Source of the DNA: Cheilinus undulatus
Taxonomy: Eukaryota; Chordata; Actinopteri; Labriformes; Labridae
NCBI RefSeq assembly: GCF_018320785.1
Contig: NC_054866.1
Location: forward strand, 4,863,084-4,927,083
Reading direction: 5' to 3'
DNA length: 64,000 nt
Within the stretch, counting starts at the first letter, position 1, and each line of letters begins with the position of its first letter. The translations under genes and the position numbers were made by a program. Positions 43,791 to 55,174 of the stretch are shown in pieces. The notes under the pieces were generated by a model. That model did not search any database. It was not told the origin of the DNA and was given only the letters and a program-made list of their open reading frames with translations.

Positions 43791-44199
43791 ATGGATAACT
43801 TTGATGAAACAGAGGAGGCTGTTGTTTTATCGACACCTGGTCGCAAAAAGAAGAGAAATCAAGATGAATATGCTCGAAACATGGCGAAAAAAGCACGACA
43901 TAGTGGAGGAGTGCCTTCTATAGCCTGTACACACAATATAGCTAATGGATGTCAGGCTACTACATTGTCTGAAGATGAACTATCTTTCATAAACTGAGTC
44001 CTATATACTTCGACAGATAAAGTAAAACAAGACGCCACGCTGCTGTCTTACATGGACGTCACACCAGTGAAACGTAGGAGATCTAAAGTGGATAATCCAG
44101 CACGGCAAAAGGCGAGGGAACTGAGTGTCAAGTACTGCATCTTGACGGAGACACACAGGAGAATCCTGATCTGCAAAGCGTCATTTATGAGCGTGTTTT
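43791..44199 (+). pseudogene. Exon 1 of the transposon protein, one stop
   Basis: ATG starts MDNFDETEEAVVLSTPGRKK, a basic region follows (KKKRNQDEYARNMAKKARHS), then after one stop (at 43996) comes TPVKRRRSKVDNPARQKARE. The exon ends ILICKASFMSVF at a donor (GTGAGT). The two basic patches look like nuclear localisation and DNA-binding segments. The phase joins to the exon at 46450. Confidence 0.6.
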
Positions 44200-44843
44200 G
44201 TGAGTATTCATTTCACATAATGATTATGACTATGTTTATGATAGTTTTCTGATAGTCTGCAGCAATGTCTGCATTTTCCTGGATGTCAGCTTTCTTGGTT
44301 TATGAAAGCTTTATGCATACATACAGCTAATAAGATGTCACCTAACGTAATAACAATATAGTAATATTTCACTTGAATCCTATTTTTGTTTTGGCATTTG
44401 TAGTAGGGGTGTAGCGTCTTTGTTTTACGTTAACCAAGCTGCCTTTCCTGTATCTTATGGAAGTCCTTTCTTGCCAGTTAGAGAAAAAAAAAAATGAAGA
44501 AAAAAACTAACTCCTGATTAAAAAAAAAAAAAAAATCCCTTGTAAAGTCATAATTAGGAAATAAAGTATACCAGCCATAAGATGAAAAGCCATAATTATA
44601 ATTTTTGAAGTATATGAAAGCTTGTAATATTATGAGATATAAATTCATAATTATGAGAGTATAAGTCATGATTATGGTGTAAAAAGTGGGATTTATGAGA
44701 TAAAATTAAATGTTTTTATCACGACTTACTATCCAAAGAGTATGACTTTTTATATCATAATATAATGTAAAGCTTGTATGAGACAATAAAAAAGCTGATT
44801 AACTTGCTGATTACTTGTTTTGAAAATAAGTTTTTTATTGATT
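44200..44843. other. Intron of the transposon gene, left part
   Basis: AT-rich non-coding sequence between the exon 1 donor and the Tc1 insertion. Nothing else seen. Confidence 0.55.
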
Positions 44844-46393
44844 ACACCGCGTTCCACATTATTATGCAAATGATATTTTTCTCTGATTTTCCTAAATATT
44901 AATGCAAATGACAGTCAGAATATTTTTCAAGTCATCAGCCATTAGAGCATAATTCAAATGTTTTTGAATAAACATCATAATGACAAAAATTATTTTTTAA
45001 AAAATAAAAATCTCAAAATGCACTGTTCCACATTATTAAGCACAACAGCTTTTTAAAACATTTTATAGATTGTAAAGAACTGAAAATGGTCATTTGTAGA
45101 AATTGCAGCATTGGGGGTCATATTTACTGAAATCAAAGCTATTTCAATCAAAAACATCTTAACAGGACAAGTTCCATGTTAACATAGGAGCCCTTCTTTG
45201 ATATCACCTTCACTGTTCTTGCATCCATTGAACTTGTGAGTTTTTGGAGAGTTTCTGCTAGAATTTCTTTGTCTTTTTTTTGGATGTCAGAATATCAACC
45301 CAGAGCTGCTGTTCTGATGTGAACTGCCTCCCACCCTCATAGATCTTTAGCTTGAGGATGCTCCAAAGGTTCTCAGTAGGGTTGAGGTCAGGGGAGGATG
45401 GGGGCCACACCATGAGTTTCTCTCCTTTTATGCCCATAGCAGCCAATGACACAGAGGGATTCTTTGCAGCATGAGATGGTGCATTGTCATGCATGAAGAA
45501 AATTTTGCTACAGAAGGCACGGTTCTTTTTTTGTACCATGGAAGAAAGTGGTCAGTCAGAAACTCTATATACTTTGCTGAGGTCATTTTCACACCTTCAG
45601 GGACCCTAAAGGGGCCTATCAGCTCTCTCCTCATGATTCCAGCCCAAACATGACTCCGCCCCCTCCTTGTTGACGTCCCGGCCTCATTGGGACATGGTGG
45701 CCATCCACCAACCATCCACTACTCCTCCATCTGGACCATCCAGGATTGCACGGCACTCACCAGTCAACAAGACTGTTTGAAAATGAGTCTTCATGTATTT
45801 CTGGGCCCACTGCAGCCATTTCTGCTTGTGAGCATTGGTTAGGGGTGGCTGAATAGTAGGTTTATACATGACTGCAAGCCTCTGGAGGATCGTACACCTT
45901 GAGGTTGGTGGGACTCCAGAGACACCAGCAGCTTCAAATACTTGTTTGCTGCTTTGTAATGGCATTTTAGCATCTGCTCTCTTAATCTGATGTATTTGTC
46001 TGTCAGAAACCTTCCTCATTATGCCTTAATCTGCACAAACCTGTCTGTGCTCTGAATCAGCCACAAATTTCTTCACAGTACGATGACCATGCTTACTTTT
46101 TCCTGAAATGTTGAATGTTTTCATTCCTTGTCCAAGGTATTACACTATTTGACACTTTTCAGCAGCAGAGAGATCCTTTTTCTTTCCCATATTGCTGAAA
46201 CCTGTGGCCTGCTGAATAATGTGGAACATGTGGAAAAGTGCAAAAATAATAGTTATCATTATGAAGTTTGTTCAAAAACATTTGAATTATACTCTAACTG
46301 TTGATGACTTGAAAAATATTATGACTGTCATTTGCATTGATATTTAGAAAATCAGAGAAAAACGTCGTTTGCATAATAATGTGGAACGCGGTG
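44844..46393 (-). mobile_element. Tc1/mariner element, full length, DD37E-like, TA target
   Basis: Both ends read CACCGCGTTCCACATTATTA, and the inverted repeats stay similar for over 120 bp. TA flanks each side. The minus strand encodes a decayed Tc1/mariner transposase. It lies wholly in the intron of the surrounding transposon, so it need not have harmed that gene. Confidence 0.9.
45148..46190 (-). pseudogene. Tc1/mariner transposase, decayed
   Basis: ATG opens MGKKKDLSAAEKCQIV and a stop follows soon after. The next frames give MRKVSDRQIHQIKRADAK (helix-turn-helix region), ECRAILDGPDGG (first catalytic Asp), FMHDNAPSHAAK (second Asp) and SPDLNPTENLWSILK (Glu). I count 37 residues between the second Asp and the Glu, which fits a DD37E transposase rather than DD34E Tc1. 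At least two stops and two frame shifts break it. The better-preserved copy at 60125-60604 has the same spacing. Confidence 0.8.
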
Positions 46394-46449
46394 TACTCTG
46401 TGAGAGAAGGCAAGGCAGTGTGTTGATAGATTTTATTCTGTAATTTTAG

Positions 46450-47809
46450 GTGTCAAGAAAGATCACCTCAGCAGTATTGCTAAGTACTAGATGCAGAAAG
46501 GGGTGCCAATGCCAGAACGTCATGGTGGTGCTCGGAATACAGAGGAAAGAGCAGCTAAGAGAGAAATCGTGAGAGATCACATAAGGACATTCACCTGTAG
46601 AGCCAGCCATTATGCTCGCCGTGGTGCATCTGGCAGAAAGTATCTCCCTGTTGATCTGAATGTAAAAAAGATGCATGAACTCTTCTGCCGTCAGAATGAA
46701 GAGCAGATCTCGTATGCATTATATTATAGTGTATTCATGTATGACTTTAACCTGGGTTTTGGACACCCATCAAAAGATGTATGCAGCACCTGCATTAAGT
46801 ACCACTTAAAATTGAAAGACCCAGAACTTTCAGATAGAGAAAAACACAAAGAATCTGCACTATTCATATTACATAGGCGAAGAGGACGTAGATTCTATGA
46901 TCTTCTAAATGCTGTGGGTGAATCTTTCACAATCTCATTTGATATGATGCAGAATATGGTGCTACCAAAGTCACCCATTGGTCAGACGTATTATTCAAGA
47001 CAGCTGTACCAATATGTATTTGGTGTTGTTCGCCATCGCGGCCGTGGTCAGAATCAGAGAAAAGAGGACATTCATCTCTATATGTGGTTAGAGAATGAGA
47101 ACAAGAAAGACAGCAACATGGTAGCATCTGCTTTGCAGCATTATTTAGGTACCGTTGCTCACAATGAACTTTGCAAGCATAAAGACCTGAGGCTTTTCTC
47201 AGATTCTTGTTATGGGCAAAACAAGAACGTGAGTGTATTAGCTATGCTTTTTGCCCTGAGAAAGAGTAAATTCAAAGAACTAAGAATGGAGTACACCTTT
47301 CCAGTCCGTGGCCATAGTTTCATGCCCCCGATCGTGTCTTCGGTAGTTTGGAGCAAGAAATCAAAAAAAAGGACACAATACTGCTACCATCCGAGTACCT
47401 GGATATTATGCACAGACATGGGAGCGTCCATGTGTATGGAGAAAACTGGCATTACTTTGACTTTAAAGCTGCAGCAGCTAAACACTGTTCCTCCTCTCGA
47501 TCATTTAAAATCAGTGATGCAAAGGTATTGGAAATAAACAAGGATAGGGTGGGCTTTAAGCAGCTGTACGGTGGTGACTCCTGTCACCATGCTCTTATGA
47601 AGCGTGGGAAGAAGTGGGAAACTTTCAAACCAACCCTCATTCCAAAGATGAACTGTGTAAAGGAGGCAAAGAAATATGATGTCCTATGCCTGCTAGGTGA
47701 ACTTGGGGTTGGTGAAACTGTCCGCACGTTCTATGAGGAAGCTTTGGCTGAGGTCGGGCGTGATGTTGGCAGACAGGACTTGGAGGAAAGCAGTGATGAG
47801 GGGGAATAA
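46450..47809 (+). pseudogene. Exon 2 of the transposon protein ('GQNKN/GHSF' transposase-like), two breaks
   Basis: It follows the acceptor TAATTTTAG and reads VKKDHLSSIAKY, one stop, then a 348-codon frame with RHGGARNTEERAAKRE, GHPSKDVCSTCIKYHLKLK (a CxxC site), ITISFDMMQN-like ESFTISFDMMQNMVLPK, FSDSCYGQNKN and YTFPVRGHSFMPP. One base is lost near 47332; the frame continues as IKKKDTILLPSEYL to an acidic end (SSDEGE) and a stop. The order 'D.....LP', 'SD.C.GQNKN', 'GHSF.P.D' is typical of a widespread group of uncharacterised animal proteins (I recall the domain name DUF7869) thought to be DDE-type transposases. Asp in FSDSC and in the QNKN region would be catalytic candidates. Broken by about three changes over both exons. 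Confidence 0.65.
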
Positions 47810-48004
47810 GCTAACAAGCTGAAGATGAACTTTTAAAACTCTGTTGAGAGTTGAGTGCCTTTTTTTCCGCTGTTGGTGGAATACTGAACAGAGAAATGCA
47901 GGGTAAGGCTGAAGGCTTAAGAATACTAAATTTGAACACTGTGCAGTACTTAATAGTGTACAGTACTGAGTCAAACTGAACACATAGAGAAGCATTGACT
48001 ACTG

Positions 48005-48735
48005 AGTTAAAGTGAGCACAAAGCACTGATGAATGTGTAATACTAAACACAAAATAGCACTGATGAATGTGTAATACTGAACACAAAATAGCACTGATGA
48101 ATGTGTAATACTGAACACAAAATAGCACTGATGAATGTGTAATACTGAACACAAAATAACACTGATGAATGTGTAATACTAAACACAAAATAGCACTGAT
48201 GAATGTGTAATACTAAACAAAAAATAGCACTGATGAATGTGTAATACTAAACACAAAATAGCACTGATGAATGTGTAATACTAAACACAAAATAATACTG
48301 ATGAATGTGTAATACTGAACACAAAATAACACTGATGAATGTGTAATACTGAACACAAAATAACACTGATGAATGTGTAATACTAAACACAAAATAACAC
48401 TGATGAATGTGTAATACTAAACACAAAATAACACTGATGAATGTGTAATACTAAACACAAAATAACACTGATGAATGTGTAATACTAAACACAAAATAAC
48501 ACTGATGAATGTGTAATACTAAACACAAAATAACACTGATGAATGTGTAATACTGAACACAAAATAACACTGATGAATGTGTAATACTGAACACAAAATA
48601 ACACTGATGAATGTGTAATACTGAACACAAAATAACACTGATGAATGTGTAATACTAAACACAAAATAACACTGATGAATGTGTAATACTGAACACAAAA
48701 TAGCACTACAATGTGTAATACTAAGCACTGACTGC
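48005..48735. repeat. 34-bp minisatellite, about 20 copies
   Basis: The unit is 'CACTGATGAATGTGTAATAC' followed by 'TRAACACAAAATAR' and repeats at 34 bp with very few differences (A/G at two sites). It lies between the transposon's stop codon and its right end. Minus-strand frames across it (repeated 'VQYYTFIS') are by-products. Confidence 0.95.
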
Positions 48736-49523
48736 TGAATGTGGAATACACTACAAAATAACTTTGCAATTTAAACCTTTTGGCTTGTTTTATGATGAGT
48801 AACACTGAATGCTGTGAATACTAAGTAACACTGACTATTGAATGTGGGACACTGCCAAAAAGGAATGTTTTTATAGCAGTTCCTGTTACCTGACTTTTGG
48901 GTTATTTTTCTGTTGTCTGTTTGCAGTTCATTGTCTTGCACTTTTAAAGTTTACAGTAAGTTGCCACTTTAGAACTCATCTGTTTGTTTGTTTTCATGAT
49001 GAGTACCAATACTGTGCAACACCAATACTGTTAATACTGAGTACTACTGAAAATGGAGTACTACTGAATAGCTTTGTTTTTACAGCTTCGTGCAGTTTGC
49101 TGTTGTTTTTCTTGTGATTCTCATACCAGTTTATCTGCAGTCAGTATGAACTTTACCTACTGTTTCAAACACTTCACCTGCTTGTTTTATGATAAAATGA
49201 AATAACTATTGCTTTTAGAGGACACACAGAGCCATTATATGGCCTTATTGAATAGTAAAACATGAACTGTGGAGTTATGGGTTTTTGCAAAAAAACAAGC
49301 GTTGGAATTATCTGCTTTTGTCAACAAAACAAACTTTGGATGAAAAAAATCTATTTTTAATAAAGTTAATCATTTTTAAGATACCTCTGTTTTGTTATAT
49401 TATTTCTGCTAAGTCAAAGCCACCCAACTTTAGTCTGATTGATATAACCTGGAGTAAATAATGGAAAAATGCATTTTATGAAAATTTATAAAAACTGAGG
49501 TATCTGTTTTTCCAAATGAACTC

Positions 49524-49526
<3 letters not shown>
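48736..49526. other. Right-end non-coding part of the 6.1 kb transposon
   Basis: Diverged remains of the 34-bp repeat ('AATACTGAGTA.TACTGAA') occur to about 49070, then AT-rich sequence leads to the terminal repeat. A possible polyadenylation signal (AATAAA) lies at about 49363. Confidence 0.5.
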
Positions 49527-49587
<61 letters not shown>

Positions 49588-49590
49588 TAT
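49527..49590. repeat. TA microsatellite
   Basis: (TA)n of about 50 bp followed by CACACACATATATGTG. It is the right-hand remainder of the target of the 6.1 kb transposon; the left part is at 43441-43456 and 42541-42556. Confidence 0.9.
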
Positions 49591-49930
49591 ATGTGTATAC
49601 ATAAAATTTCACAGCTATTAATGTTTTACTTTAGAAACTTGAAAGTTGTGAGTTTCTAATATAAAAATGTAAGACTTCTAAACTCTAAAATTTCATGTTT
49701 TTTATTGTAAATTTCCAACTGTTCCATCTCTGAAATTTTGACTTTGTTTTCATATAAATATATGCCTTTATAATCCCAAAAATTCTGACCCCCAGTCAAA
49801 AAAAAAAAAAATGACCATTGTGCTAAATAATTAATGAATTCTCTTTGTTTTTAAAATCTTTTACAGTGGCCCTAATACACCATCTGCCACCGTTTCAAAT
49901 CACAATTTTAGAAAAATGTCTCTAATTTTG
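49591..49930. other. Non-coding stretch, nothing recognised
   Basis: AT-rich with an A-run near 49800. No gene seen. Confidence 0.4.
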
Positions 49931-49939
49931 ACAGTGTCA

Positions 49940-50020
49940 TAGCAGACAGGGTCTCGCACTCCCCCTGAGATCTTTGACGCCCCCCAGTGGGGGTCCGGAC
50001 CTTAGGATGGGGACCGCTGC
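49940..50020 (-). repeat. hAT (Charlie-like) terminal fragment
   Basis: Inverted, the end reads CAGCGGTCCCCATCCTAAGG followed by GGACCCCCACTGGGGGG, resembling Charlie-type hAT termini ('CAG.GGTCCCCAACC'). The other end is not found. Confidence 0.5.
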
Positions 50021-50024
50021 ATTA

Positions 50025-50060
50025 GACCATTAGGCCCAATGCTCTCCCAACTGAGCTCAC
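50025..50060 (-). pseudogene. tRNA-like 5' half
   Basis: The minus strand carries GAGCTCAGTTGGGAGAGC, the same D arm as tRNA-Phe, followed by a non-pairing anticodon region. The 3' half is absent; the hAT end begins just beyond. Confidence 0.45.
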
Positions 50061-50344
50061 ACATGTGGAGCCAAATCTTGGACAGCACCACACAATGTTT
50101 GGTATTAGAATATCCCCCTTTTGCTGCATCAGTAGACCTTTTTAACGTTTTGGAGTCCACGGACACACCGCCGCGTCACAAATCACGTGACTGATTTAAA
50201 CCGGCTAGCAGAGAGAACCAGCGTCGCTGAGGCTCCGTTTCAACTGGTGTCGAAAGTGCGGGCTTCAAGCTATATAGCAGTTTTTAAATTGTGATGATAG
50301 GCCAAATAAAACCAGAGTTATGGTAAATCATTTTCTCGTGTTTT

Positions 50345-50587
50345 TTGCGGAGTATTGTTGGTGTGTTTTATACATGTTTGTTGCAGGTTGACGAGGTTGA
50401 CACGGTAAAAACGGTTGAAGTGCCAGTTGCCAAAGTGCTTGCAGGCAAACAAAACATGAAAGTCACTCTCCTATTGATGGAAAATCAACCAATCACTGTC
50501 GATCTTGTCTCTGTTTCTAAGGGAAATGTAAATGAGCGTCATAGTAGTGACAGCCGGCAAAAGAGAGAGAAGTTGAGGGATCTTTGA
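50345..50587 (+). CDS. Short open frame in the 5' part of the piggyBac element, unrecognised
   Basis: After a possible acceptor (TTGTTGCAG at 50387) the frame reads DEVDTVKTVEVPVAKVLAGK, MKVTLLLMENQPITVDLV and ends in a basic tail (SSDSRQKREKLRDL). No family recognised. It could be an older 5' exon or chance. Confidence 0.25.
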   Translation: MRSIVGVFYTCLLQVDEVDTVKTVEVPVAKVLAGKQNMKVTLLLMENQPITVDLVSVSKGNVNERHSSDSRQKREKLRDL

Positions 50588-50702
50588 AAATAGCGTGTTT
50601 TGAGTGTGTATATAGTGTAGTGTTGAGTGAAGTGTAGTTTGAAGTGTAGTGTAGTGTGTTTAGTTTATTCTTTTGTCGTTTTATTTGTTTTGTTTCAAAA
50701 CA

Positions 50703-52530
50703 ATGAGACGGCTTTTGAATGTGGAGCAGGCGGTACAGCTCTTCTTTGAGCAGGAGGAAGCTGAGCTAGCAGCGGAGGCAGAGGCGGAGTTTGAGCCAGA
50801 GTCCGAGCCAGAGTCAGAGAGAGACAGTGAGGACTTTGATGATGAAGTTGAGGATCCCTGTTTTCTTTTGGAAGAGGTGAGAGAGGTAGAGGAGCCTCCG
50901 ATGTGTACACAGAGTGCGACTCGAAGGTCTGCACAGAGGAAGGGACGGCACGTCACGCCCACCAGGTCCAGATCTCCGCTGGCTGAGGCGGCAGAGCCTG
51001 CAGCACAGAGGGGGATGCTGACACTGCTCCTCCAGTTAGCAGGTTCCAGCCTCGCAGAACACCAGGGGTCCAGCTAGACACATTTTCCCCTCACAGTCCA
51101 AAAGACCTTTTTCTTTTGTTTTTTGCCACTGACACAGTCAAAACAATGTGCAGAAACACCAACAAAAATGCTGCAAAAAACAAAGAATTGGGCAAAAAAT
51201 ATAAGTGGAATGACATAGAGGTTGATGATCTTTACAAGTTTTTTGGTATCTCGATCTACACGTCAGTGGTGTCACTCTCAAGTCTCCAAGACTACTGGCG
51301 ACAGAGCCACATTTTGTCTGTGCCCCTTCCAGCCAAAGTGATGACAAGAGACAGGTTCAGAACCATACTTTGGAACATCCACCCCAGTGACCCCGAAGAG
51401 GATGTTCAAAATTACAGTAAGAAGGAAACACCAGACCATGACAAGCTGTTTTGAGTCAGGCCCCTTTATGATGACCTCCTCAGTGCCTGCCAGACATATT
51501 ACCACCCAGGCAAGGAGCTGGCAGTCGATGAAAGAATGGTGGCAACTAAGGCTAAGACTGGCATGACCCAATACGTGAAAGACAAGCCAACTAAATGTGG
51601 GATAAAATTATTTGTATTGGCTGAGTCATGCGATGGCTACACCTTTGACTTCCAAATATACACTGGCAAGACTGCAACTCAAAGTAAGCATGGGCTGTGT
51701 CATGATTTGGTCATGAACCTAATTCAGCCATCCTATCTCGGCACTGGGTACCACATCTACATGGACAATTTTTACATCAGTCCCAAACTGTTCATTGACT
51801 TGGCCAAAAGAAAGTTTGGAGCATGTGGCACCTACAGAGAGAGCAGGAAAGGATGCCCCAGAGGGAGGGCAAATGCTCTCACTAAAAAAAGTAAAAGAGG
51901 ATCTGTGAGATGGATCAGAGAGGGCCACTTGTGTTTGTAAAATGGATGGACACACTGGAGGTGTCTGTGTGCTCCACCATCCATCCTGCATTTTCAGGCG
52001 AGACGGTGCAGAGGAGGATAAAAGATGAAGATGGGCATTGGACTGTGAGAGACATTCCCTGTCCCACACCTGTCATTGCCTACAACAGGAATATGGGTGG
52101 AGTAGACCTGTCAGACCAGCTCATCTAATTTTACTCCACTCACCGAAAAACTGCCCGCTGGTACAAGACCCTGTTGCTGCACTTCCTGGACATTGCCATG
52201 ACAAATGCTTTCATACTGCACCGTGACATGAGCTGTGCCGAGAATGTGCAGCCCATGACACACAAAAATTTCATGGTGGAGCTGGTGTGTGGGTTGTGTG
52301 ACTTAGACAGAACAGGTGCTCCCCAGAGCAAGTGAGCTGACCACCTTCCTGTGCCCATCAGCACAGCCACAGATGCTGGACAAAAAGCCACCAAAGGCAG
52401 GCGCAAGAGTGCCCGCTGCCTCCTGGTGGATAAAAGGAGTGACACACCCTGGAAGTGTCAGGCCTGCGATGTGCTCCTCTGTCTTGTGGTGGACAGGAAC
52501 TGTTTTTGTTTTTTTGAGTGGCACAGATAA
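50703..52530 (+). pseudogene. piggyBac transposase, broken
   Basis: It begins MRRLLNVEQAVQLFFEQEE with an acidic N-terminus. The core follows: WNDIEVDDLYKFFGI, LAVDERMVATKAKTGM (first Asp), GYHIYMDNFYISPKLF (second Asp) and MGGVDLSDQLI (third Asp), so the DDD catalytic triad of PF13843-type transposases is still visible. The C-terminal Cys-rich finger (PWKCQACDVLLCL...C) is near 52450. A frame shift near 51080, a stop at 51452, a frame change near 51940, a stop at 52126 and another near 52332 break it. It cuts and pastes at TTAA when intact; this copy is dead. Confidence 0.85.
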
Positions 52531-52960
52531 GTTCTTTGGCATCTGTGTTTGGTTTGGTAAATAGTTGTACAAAAACGCCTGAGGCATAGCCTGCTTTTTC
52601 ATGTAAATAGTTGTGTATAACTTTGTTTTTTGCTAAATTTGCACATAGTTTTTTGAAATTTACACTTTATATTTGCATTCTAAGTTATAAAATCAGTTCA
52701 GTTTTAAACATGTCTGTGGTTTTCTGAATAAAAATATCAACTTTTTTCTTACTCAAATTTTAGTTTGTAGTGTGGTTTTAGGTCCAATGTGTCAATACAG
52801 TGTGTCAAAATGAAAAAGTCACTGCAAAATGACAAAATTTAGGTTGTGTTGAAAAATAAAAGACACCAAGCATGGCATGGTAAACAGTTTTTAAGATTAA
52901 ATATAAAGGTAAAATCAAAAGAAGTCAAAAACGGCCAATTATACCCAAGATTCCTGAGGG

Positions 52961-53874
52961 TTCATTCTGATGTGTTTCCACTCTATCATTATCTTATTTG
53001 ATGTTTTTCGGTACAATGCAACACCACCTCAGCTGTCATTGTACAGAGTTTCATGTTTTAGACTGCAGCAGATGGCCTGTTTTCAAATATATAATCTGTT
53101 ATTTTGTTTTCTTTTCAAGGTTATGGTTCATAATTCTCTTCCTCCATTGGCCCGTCTCTGCTTTCTCATTGAAATTGTTGTATTTATGGTTCTGAATGTC
53201 GATGACAGGTCTGTTGCAGAGGGCTAAGTGTAAGGAGGGGTGAAGGGATGGATGAGAGGAGGAGGAGGTTGAGGGAAGGGCAGTGGGTGGTGAGAGAAGC
53301 AGAGATTTGCAAACAAATTTAATAACTAGCCTGCAGAATGGAATCACTTTGCTAGCTTTAGAAATGCTCACCTCCCTGAAAGAGAGTGAGAAGGAGTATG
53401 AGAGCGGGATATTGGAAAGAGAGAGGGCGGGGATGGGGAGGGAAGATGCAGTATTAAAGGACTGGAGAAAATTTGAAACATGTCACATCAATTTCAGCCG
53501 CTGCAGATAGCACAGTGTTTGGTTTATACCTGAACGCAGTGTTGGAAGGCAGAGCAAAGCCTGGGAGGAGGCAAAACACAAACAAACCGGGTGGAAAGGT
53601 AGGAAGGGTGAAGGCTGCAAACGATGGCACTAAATAAAACCGTGAGGTTGAGACAAACGAGAGAGGAGCATTAGGGAAACTTCTGATTAGTGTGTTTAAT
53701 TACCTCTTATTTAAATATTAACATCCAGCTTAGAAGGTGTCTGATCAGAATAGGATGCTATCAAGAGCATTTTTTAAAACAAAATACAAAGTCCTGTTTC
53801 AAAAAGCTCTAAATGCAATTTGTTCTTAGTCCAATATTTAGTTTAATAAAGCCATGCTGTGAATATTGGAAATG
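52961..53874. other. Non-coding stretch with a GA-rich patch
   Basis: Purine-rich sequence lies at 53220-53290 and 53370-53460. No gene recognised. Confidence 0.45.
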
Positions 53875-54635
53875 GGATACATCTATCATCATCTGCTCTG
53901 GACCGAGGCTCATTTAAAATCGACTGATGTGAAATGGAAAACTGTTCTGTGGTCACATGAATCAAAATTTTGAATTCATTTTGGAAACAATGGACACCAT
54001 GTTCAGCAGACTAAAGAGGAGACAGATCATCCAGCTTGTTATCCCGGCTCAGTTCTAAAGCCTGCATCTCTGATGGTATGGGGTTGCTTTAGTGCCTATG
54101 GACAGGAGTGGAAAGTATCTAATTATAATAACTCAAGCTGCTGTAATTGAATGACTTTTTTGTGTACTTGTACTTTTCTAAGTACTTTTAAAAATCACTA
54201 CTTTTACTTTTACTTAAGCATATTTCAAGGGCAGTATGTACTAAGTTACATTTTAAAAGCATGAAGTACTGAGCAAAAATAAAAACTAAAGCCAAAACAA
54301 GGAGGTCTAAGCTTTCTGTCAACAGAAAGAAAACGGTTATAAGTTTGATTTCTACAACACATGATGGTCTGTAGCAAATATTAAAGAAAAACACCAGATT
54401 TCATCCTTTGATATTTAACTCAAGGTTAATTAAGACCTTATAATAAAAAACCTTGTTGGAGATCCATATTCTCTTATCTATACTGCACATTAAAGAAAGA
54501 TTATTTTCACCTTTAAAACCCCTTGAGTATCAAAAGTAGTCAGTCAGTATTCAATACTCTATGTAAACTTTATATGAACTTCTTTTTACTTTTGTTTGAG
54601 TACAGCTATATAGCAGTACTTTTACTTCTACTTAA

Positions 54636-55170
54636 AGGTGCAGTGTGTAATATTTAGCCTAGTATCATTTAGTAAAACAAACAAACTTGGTTAAATGAAA
54701 CATGATGTCTATAGGTAGGTCTATCCTAATTAGTGTTTATCCACCTGAAAAAAAGTGTTTTTTAAAATATTAACTCAGAATAAGCAATCTACTCATACAT
54801 GGGGAGGGTCCCCTCCACGGGTGCTGCCATCTTGAATTTTTGCATTTTGCATGTTTCTCTGGTGAAAACTGTGGCAACCAGTGGAATTTAAAAAAACAAA
54901 AACAAAAACAAGTGTATCTGTTATTTGGTTGCTTCTGTGGCACCATAGAAATATACAAAATGCAAAAATTCAAGATGGCGGCGCCTGTGGAGGGGACCCT
55001 CCCCATGTATGAATAGATTGCTTATTCTGAGTTAATATTTTAAAAAAGCACATGTTTTCAGGTGGATAAACACTAATTAGGATAGACCTACCTATAGACA
55101 TCATGTTTCATTTAACCAAGTTTGTTTGTTTTAATAAATGCTACTGGGCTAAATATTGCATGCTGCACCT
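54636..55170. mobile_element. Fold-back MITE with TTAA target
   Basis: The left arm AGGTGCAGTGTGTAATATTT and the inverted right arm AGGTGCAGCATGCAATATTT remain paired for about 215 bp each, around a loop of about 105 bp. TTAA flanks both sides (54632-54635 and 55171-55174). TTAA targets suggest a Kolobok- or piggyBac-driven family. Confidence 0.8.
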
Positions 55171-55174
55171 TTAA

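Larger units (their letters stand above)
43457..49526 (+). mobile_element. 6.1 kb DNA transposon of an unassigned family with two-exon transposase-like gene
   Basis: The ends GAAGAGTTCATTTGCAAAAA and, inverted, GAAGAGTTCATTTGGAAAAA pair over about 23 bp, flanked by (TA)n on both sides. It contains a two-exon protein gene, a Tc1/mariner element in the intron (44844-46393) and a 34-bp minisatellite near the right end. Without the Tc1 insertion it would be about 4.5 kb. I cannot match the ends to a named superfamily. The TA-rich target suggests a TA- or TAnnTA-type duplication. Confidence 0.7.
50200..52960 (+). mobile_element. piggyBac-family DNA transposon, decayed
   Basis: It contains a near-complete but broken piggyBac transposase. 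The right end, inverted, is CCCTCAGGAATCTTGGGTAT next to TGAA, a one-base change from the TTAA target of piggyBac. The matching left end is not visible, so the left boundary is approximate. Confidence 0.75.

Noticed and set aside
48005-48805. Tandem repeat considered as a CRISPR array
   Set aside because: The 34-bp units are contiguous with no unique spacers, and the genome is eukaryotic. It is a minisatellite.
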